The position numbers were made by a program, and so were the translations under genes. From the NCBI GenBank assembly GCA_000697665.1, contig KL197768.1:24382-88381 (forward strand): DNA of 64,000 nt, written 5' to 3'. Under the pieces are notes generated by a model, which ran no database searches, was not told where the DNA came from, and saw nothing but the letters and a program-made list of their open reading frames with translations. Positions 58,114 to 64,000 of the stretch are shown here, piece by piece. This stretch comes from Jaapia argillacea MUCL 33604. Taxonomy: Eukaryota > Basidiomycota > Agaricomycetes > Jaapiales > Jaapiaceae. Within the stretch, counting starts at the first letter, position 1, and each line of letters begins with the position of its first letter.

Positions 58114-61100
58114 ATGGCTGGGAGAGGTAAGACACCCTGGAAACGTATTGAGGGGAGGCCTGGCAGTAGTTCTCAGTCAAGTAGCTTCATCAACGCCAGA
58201 GGTAAACTGGTGTCTTGGAATGCTCCAATACAGCTACCAGATCCTCAGCTCTCTGCGAAGAGTTCCACTACACCCGTACCAGCTAGGAAAGTTGCAGAAT
58301 GCTCCTTGACTACGAAGGTGAAGTGTAATAATACTGTGGTAAGTTTGTTCATAATCATTGTGTTATGTATTCTCACTTCGATCGTCAGCCACCACACAGA
58401 ATACTCAATGACTTCCTGAGTCATTGGGCGCAACCATTGTTGGATATCCTCCGAGTGCATGAAACTGACCAATGTGTAAATCAGCCATGCTACTCTTGCA
58501 AAGGGCCTGTGGCATTGTATTGTTGTGAGGAGTGCCAAAACCCTCCCATGCAGTGCGAATCCTGTATTGTTGCTCATCATGTACACAGTCCATTCCACCG
58601 TATCCTTCGCTGGTCCGGCAACCACTTCAGAAGAACAACCCTCGACGAACTTGGCCTCCTCCATCACTTGGGACATCATGGCGAACCATGTCCTTCTGTC
58701 AATGTTTCGATTTGACAGCCAGCCCAGCTTGTTCTGGTGCACACAACAGGGGTGCAAACCATCTCCGTTGTGTACTGCGAATGCTCGACACCATCGGGGG
58801 CTCCTTCCGAACCACTGCAACTGTGGGAGTCTTCATTATTCCCAGCATCCTTCAAGCGACCAGCAACAGTATTCTCGGAGGCGCTACTAAAGCAATTCCA
58901 GAATTTCTCAACCACCGCCCAAGTGTCAGCCCACCATTTCTATGCAATGATCAAGAAGCAAACAAACAATGCTTTCGCAACGGACGTCAAGGTATGTTCT
59001 GCCCTCTCACATGAGGTCCTGGTTTTGGTTCTGCTGACCTTGCTTCCAGGATAGATATCGGGAGTTGATGATGGCCGAGCATCAATACTCATACATCCGA
59101 GCACTGAAGAGGAATAATCTTGATGTTGCGAAGCAATTACCCCTGGACAGTCTCACTGTTCTTTGTCCTGCCTGCCCTCAACCTGGAATCAATATGGATC
59201 TGAATTGGCGGGATCGACCATCATCAGAGAGGTAGGCAACACTCTGCTTCTTACAGAACTATTGTTTATTTGTTTGAGTTCAGGCATAAGGATGCCTTGT
59301 TTTACGTAAAGGACAGCAACTATGTCAGCAACCTACACTACAAGAAGATGGATCCACTAGAGTTTGCTCTCACAGACGGTGCCGCCTACTTCCCATGCAA
59401 TGAAGAGTATGAGGCCTTCGTTCATTTCATGGGACAATTTCCGGAGACTCAGCAAGAGGTATGTTCTCCTCTACGCCTGATAACCGCTCCTAACACGATG
59501 CATCAGACTTCTTTCTGTAGTCAATTCCTGGCATTGAGCGACAACTTCAAGGGTAAAGTTCGCTCAGGAATTGTCATGTTGTTTTGCTCGAGGCACAGTT
59601 TCACGATACCATGAGGATCCACTGATTTGTGGAGGGGGGAGAGGTGAGCGAGTGTATGACTGATCTATTCCAAGAATGCACTCTTATTTCTACTAACCAT
59701 AGATACGTTAACGTTGACTATGCAACATTGAGTGGTGTGGCTCGTTGGATCGACCTACTACTGCATATGTCATATTATGATGTCAATTGCCTTTACGGTT
59801 TGCGATGGGATGCGCATTTTGAGAAATTTCAAGAATATCTCGAAAAATTGGTCGAAGATAGTCAAAATGCTGTGGGGAGTGGTGATGGATGGGGAAAAAC
59901 TTTGATCTCAACGCCCTCAGTGAGTTTTCACTACACCTGTTCGAATATGTGTTGATGAGATGGATGACAGACTCAGGCCAGACCCATCCCTTTGCCTCAA
60001 CCCTTGCAAGCCCCAAGTGGTCCGGAGCTTGTTCAGCCTCCTCGTACACCAGATATCTTGTGCCGGGCTAACCGACACCTACCTGTCACCCACCAGATTG
60101 TCCCCAAATGGCACCATAATGCTCACAAGGGCAGTTGCAGGTACCGGAACTCGGCATATTTCATGCCTGGAGCTGGTACTTGCGATGGAGAGACTGGTGA
60201 ATGGGAGTGGGCTATCAGAAATTGCAAGGTGCTGAGCACTCGAGAAATGAGTGCCGCTCACTGACATGATGCAATTAATGCTGATGCCTCTGAACGCAAC
60301 CAGCAAAAGGTCTTTACAATCGGTAGGAATCTTTGTTTCTATATAGTTTGCCATCACGCTTACCACTTCCCAGGACGCGAGCTACTAAAGAAAATGAAGA
60401 CCACCACTACTCGGCTGGCCAGGCAACAAGAGGAGTTACGAGACTTGGAAGCGAGAGTGCTCGAAATGGATCTACCCTTGACGGCGTGGAAGGAAAGGGA
60501 GAAGTTATGGATTGGGTGGATCATAGACCCACAATCCATGAAGAAAGAGCCTCAGAATCCTCACGAGCCTGCGGAGGACAAAGGTATGTGTTCAGAACTC
60601 TATAGTTCGTTTTCGACACTGAATATTGCGGCTAGCTCCTACTGTGAAGCAAATACTACAAGGAATGCAACAAGGAAGCAAGGAGACTATCCTGAGGGTT
60701 CCTTCCAGTGAACGGAGCAAGCTTGGAGGTCTGTTGGAGGGAGCGATTCAGATTGAACACAATCAGTAAGTAGTCGCTTGTATCACTTATTGCCCTGGCT
60801 TATCCTCTCACAGGGATGTTATCCGATGCCTTGTTGAAGATTTGAAGAATGACGATTCGCCAGTCAAATTATCGAAGATTGACGACAAGCGTGACAAACT
60901 TCAAGCTCAAATCGATGACTGGTTCCTCTTGCATGCTGAAACATTGGGTCATGTCACAACAAGCGCGAAGGAAGACCATCCCCAAGAAAAGTGGCCTATC
61001 CGTGATGCCACTCACCCCGAGGATGAATGCCTGCATCTTCCCTCTGTATATCCTCCTGCGGCTCTGTCGCATCCTGCTTTTTCTCCGTATCAGGCTGCTG

Positions 61101-61990
61101 AACTCCAAGTTCGCCAAGGGCAAGCTAACAACATCCTTCACGATCTTCGGTCCAAACTTTGTCTCAAATCTTTTTTGAAAATCGATGAGCAACTTCAACA
61201 GCCAGGCCAGGTTACGAAGACTTGGGTGCAGAAGTCTCAGGAGAAAGCTCAGCAGCAGATCAACATATTATGCAAACAATACAACTACGTCTTCAAGAAG
61301 ATGAAGAACCTTGGGGAAAGCGGCAACGGGGCCTATCGACCCCTCTGCGTCGCTGACTGCACTCCTTTAAAGTTGTGGCACGAGCAGGATGACAAGCCAA
61401 AGAAAAAGAAGCAAAAGAAGGTTGTCGAGGAACTCCCGTGGATCTGGCGGGTTGGTCATTATAGTGGCGAGAGTGAAGAGGACATAAAAGTTTGGTCGGA
61501 AGAAAGTGAGTTCGATAGTCTGACTATCATTATCACTGCGAACTTACCCCGACACAGTGCTACAGGTGGAATGGTTTTGGTTGAGTGCTGGTGTGTCTCG
61601 GTGCAATGAAGAAATCGAGATTATTGAGGAGGAGGTGAAGTGGACTCAGCGTTTCTTTGAACACCACATGAAATTATGGCATGAACGGAGCAAGACGGCG
61701 GAGTCATTGTTGGTGGTGCTGGGTCAGGCAGCTTTTGCAGCCAGGTATGTATCTCTGATTGTTCATTGTAGTGGACGCACCGAACTTATCTTAATTTCAG
61801 GCAGGAAGCAATGTACCGCCATTTGCTGTACGATGTTGTTGCCAAATTCCCTGAGCACCTCCATGTGGTGCTGACAGACAGTGCCCGTGCAGAAGCGGCG
61901 GCAGAGAAGATTGCAGACATCAAAGATGAAGGGGACGACGATGAAGGTGATGACGATGATGAGGATAATGAACAATCTATTCTCGATTGA
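58114..61990 (+). pseudogene. KDZ transposase with CxC2 cysteine cluster, three in-frame TGAs
   Basis: Twelve exons close in phase to 1098 codons: 58114..58338, 58389..58991, 59050..59231, 59284..59458, 59507..59643, 59703..59919, 59977..60322, 60374..60583, 60636..60765, 60814..61505, 61558..61744 and 61801..61990. The CxC2 cluster runs through CYSCKGPVALYCCEECQN, CESC and HxxxPFHRI, then GLLHHLGHHGEPC. The KDZ core follows: VHTTGVQTISVVYCEC, VLCPACPQPGINM, DGAAYFPCNEEY, RYVNVDYATL, MSYYDVNC, KWHHNAHKGSC and STREMSAAH. The C-terminus is helical and acidic. KDZ enzymes move class II elements in mushrooms. TGAs lie at 58713, 59612 and 60262; the last two replace residues that are Arg or similar in relatives. 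There is no frameshift and no TAA or TAG. Confidence 0.85.
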
Positions 61991-62384
61991 GGCATTCATT
62001 GGCAAGGAACCAGTCATGGGATGCAGTCGTGGATGCAGTCATATCACTAACTAGCTGTTGCATTCAATCATAGATCCTGTCGTCGTATTCAGTCGATGAT
62101 CTAGTTGCTACGATCTAGTCGTGTCATATCTAGTCATTGATCTAGGAGCCCCTTCAGCGCTTTTTTGCTTAACTTAAGGTATACCCGAGTGTACAGATTT
62201 CCCATAGAGACAGTGTACCCGATGGCCACCCAAAGTATCTGTATTGCCTAAGACACGGTGTACCTGAGGTACAGATTCTGTGTGGGAGTGGTATACCCAA
62301 AGGTAGAATCTGTACAAATATGACTTAAGAGATGGTGTAACCGATAAGACACCCAATACAGATCTCTTGTGAGAGTGGTCTACC

Positions 62385-63185
62385 TGGGGGTCAAATCTGT
62401 ACAGATATCACTTAAGAGATGGTGCACCTGGTGAGACATTGAGTACAGATTTCATATATACTCGCCCTACCCAACAGTGGAATCTGTACAGATTTCACAT
62501 ACCCTCGGTCTACCCAACGGTGAAATCTGTATGGATTTCAATTAGCCACAGCCTACCTGATGGTGAAATCTGTACGGATTTCAATTAGCCACGGCCTACC
62601 TGACAATGAAATCTGTATGGATTTCACTTAGCTACAGTCTACCTGACGGTGAAATCTGTATGGATTTCACTTAGCCACGGCCTACCCGATGGTGAAATCT
62701 GTACGGATTTCACTTAGCCATGGCCTACCCGATGGTGAAATCTGTATGGATTTCAATTAGCCACAGCCTACTCGACGGTGAAATCTGTATGGATTTTACT
62801 TAGCTACGGCCTACCTGACAGTGAAATCTGTACGGATTTCACGTATCCAAGGCCTACCTGATGGTAAAATCTGTACAGATTTCAATTAGCCACAGCCTAC
62901 CTGACAGTGAAATCCGTACAGATTTTACTTAGTGACAGCCTACCCAATGGTGAAATCTGTACGGATTTCATGTAGCCACAGCCTACCTGACGGTGAAATC
63001 TGTATGGATTTCATGTATCCATGGCCTACCCAATGGTAAAATCTGTATGGATTTCAATTAGCCACAGCCTACCTGACAGTGAAATCTGTACAGATTTTAT
63101 TTAGCTACAGCCTACCTGATGGTGAAATCTGTACAGATTTCACGTAGCCATGGCCTACCCAATGGTAAGATCTGTACAGATTAAA
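62385..63185. repeat. 43-bp minisatellite with hairpin units
   Basis: About 19 head-to-tail units with a period of 43 bp. Each unit contains GTGAAATC, six bases, GATTTCAC (a hairpin) followed by a stretch of the type TTAGCCACGGCCTACC. Looser versions continue left to ~62170. The array starts about 180 bp after the transposase stop and may be the 3' subterminal region of the KDZ element. Confidence 0.75.
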
Positions 63186-63458
63186 CAGTAATTCATAGAG
63201 CCATGTCTTGATAATTCAATTTATGTGGGACATCTGATTGTATCTGATGTTGGGTTTGATTATAACTGATGTTGCAGTTTTCAAAAACACTGTACACATG
63301 CTTTTTTGCCTTACATGGTCACACCCTAACCCTAGTGTCACATGATTTGATCACGTGACATTATTCACACTGTTGCCCTGAATTCTTTTTTCCATTATAA
63401 TACGCTGTTTTCTTTACAACTCACAAACTAAAGTAAAAAAAGACAAAAGAGAAAGAAA
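63186..63458. other. No gene seen
   Basis: AT-rich sequence with a CCCTAACCCTA stretch near 63325 and an imperfect palindrome CATGATTTGATCACGTGAC near 63342. No coding content is seen. Confidence 0.3.
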
Positions 63459-63459
63459 A

Positions 63460-63505
63460 CCAGGATGAGTAGCTGAGGCGTCACCTCCTCAGCCACTCAT
63501 CCTGG
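63460..63505. other. 18-bp stem hairpin
   Basis: CCAGGATGAGT, one mismatch, then GCTGAGG pairs with CCTCAGC and ACTCATCCTGG across an 8-nt loop. It lies between an A-rich run and a G-run and could fold in RNA or DNA. The role is unknown. Confidence 0.6.
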
Positions 63506-64000
63506 GGGGGCTACCCTGCAGAGGACGATGACTTCCTCCACGAAGCAGGGGATGGGGGATGAAAGATAAAAAAAAAACAAATCTGGATAAACTAAACTAA
63601 ATGCAAGACGGAAAAGTGCGGATGGGCTAGGAAATCCAAGTTAGAATACCATGATAAAGGGGGTGAGAGAGACTTACCAAGGAAAATCAGTCAGAAAGGT
63701 TTTTGAAAACATTTTTGAGGGGTTTGAGCCTGGTGTACTGACTTGGCTTGGTCAGAAAGAAGAAATGTCAGTGGGAATTCATGCATTAGTAAAAACATAC
63801 CATGTTGGCCCAAGCCAGGTGGTAAGGGTAGCATCACCCTGTTCACCAAAAGACCTGATCAATATGAGATGAACAGTTAGTAAGAGATTCACCCAGAAGA
63901 CAAAACATACTTCAATGACCAACCCCTGCCTCAAAAGGCGTCCTCAAATCCCCCAGAGCCCAGCAAAGACAATAACAAAAGACATACCTTGGGGGGTTGG
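63506..64000. other. Right edge of window, no recognised gene
   Basis: A 73-codon plus-strand frame (63651-63872) has no recognised motif. Low CpG and A-rich runs suggest it still belongs to transposon-derived sequence. Confidence 0.25.

Noticed and set aside
42415-61990. TGA read as a sense codon (recoding) in the element genes
   Set aside because: Host genes and the element genes themselves also end in TGA, and CpG deamination explains the pattern without recoding.
63320-63335. CCCTAACCCTA as an interstitial telomere
   Set aside because: Less than two repeats; too short to mean anything.
1-64000. CRISPR arrays, bacterial operons or ribosomal RNA
   Set aside because: None seen; spliced genes and transposon types are fungal.

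Overview
This window looks like chromosomal DNA of a filamentous basidiomycete, most likely an Agaricomycete. The evidence is dense short GT-AG introns of about 45-60 nt, F-box, MYND and GH131 genes, a seven-helix membrane protein of a type common in mushrooms, TKL-like kinases and basidiomycete-style TPR arrays. KDZ (CxC2) and Plavaka transposons point the same way. I cannot name the species from sequence alone. Coding exons were joined by hand from reading frame, splice sites and family resemblance. In most multi-exon models every exon phase closes; joins that remain uncertain are marked.

Region 1 (1-11.1 kb) is fairly ordinary host sequence: the 3' part of an NAD-dependent epimerase/dehydratase gene, an F-box gene, a secreted GH131 glucanase, two tandem MYND zinc-finger paralogues (the second with a TGA in place of the zinc-finger Trp), and a nine-exon polytopic membrane protein. 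Region 2 (11.1-18 kb) is gene-poor and holds duplicated degenerate blocks, a perfect-looking foldback element of about 0.8 kb with polymerase III boxes in both arms and a target-site duplication, and a relic of a kinase gene 5' end.

Region 3 (18-41 kb) is the most unusual host region. It holds three paralogous genes that encode an N-terminal Ser/Thr-type kinase, a linker with repeats around an LHYS-like motif, and a C-terminal TPR superhelix. Their kinase introns sit at identical places. Two of them lie in segmental duplications that include their flanks, and one carries three nearly identical 135-bp TPR units. Kinase plus scaffold plus rapidly evolving repeats is the layout expected of a signalling or allorecognition receptor; the function is inference.

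Region 4 (41-63.2 kb) is a transposon graveyard: a Plavaka transposase with a divergent companion gene, several transposon-associated genes of unknown function, and a KDZ transposase with its companion, subterminal motif clusters and a 43-bp hairpin minisatellite. The reconstructed element genes are interrupted by 17 in-frame stops. All 17 are TGA and stand mostly where arginine is expected, with few frameshifts and no TAA or TAG. This is the pattern predicted if CpG sites have been methylated and deaminated (CGA to TGA). The last 0.8 kb has a hairpin but no recognised gene.
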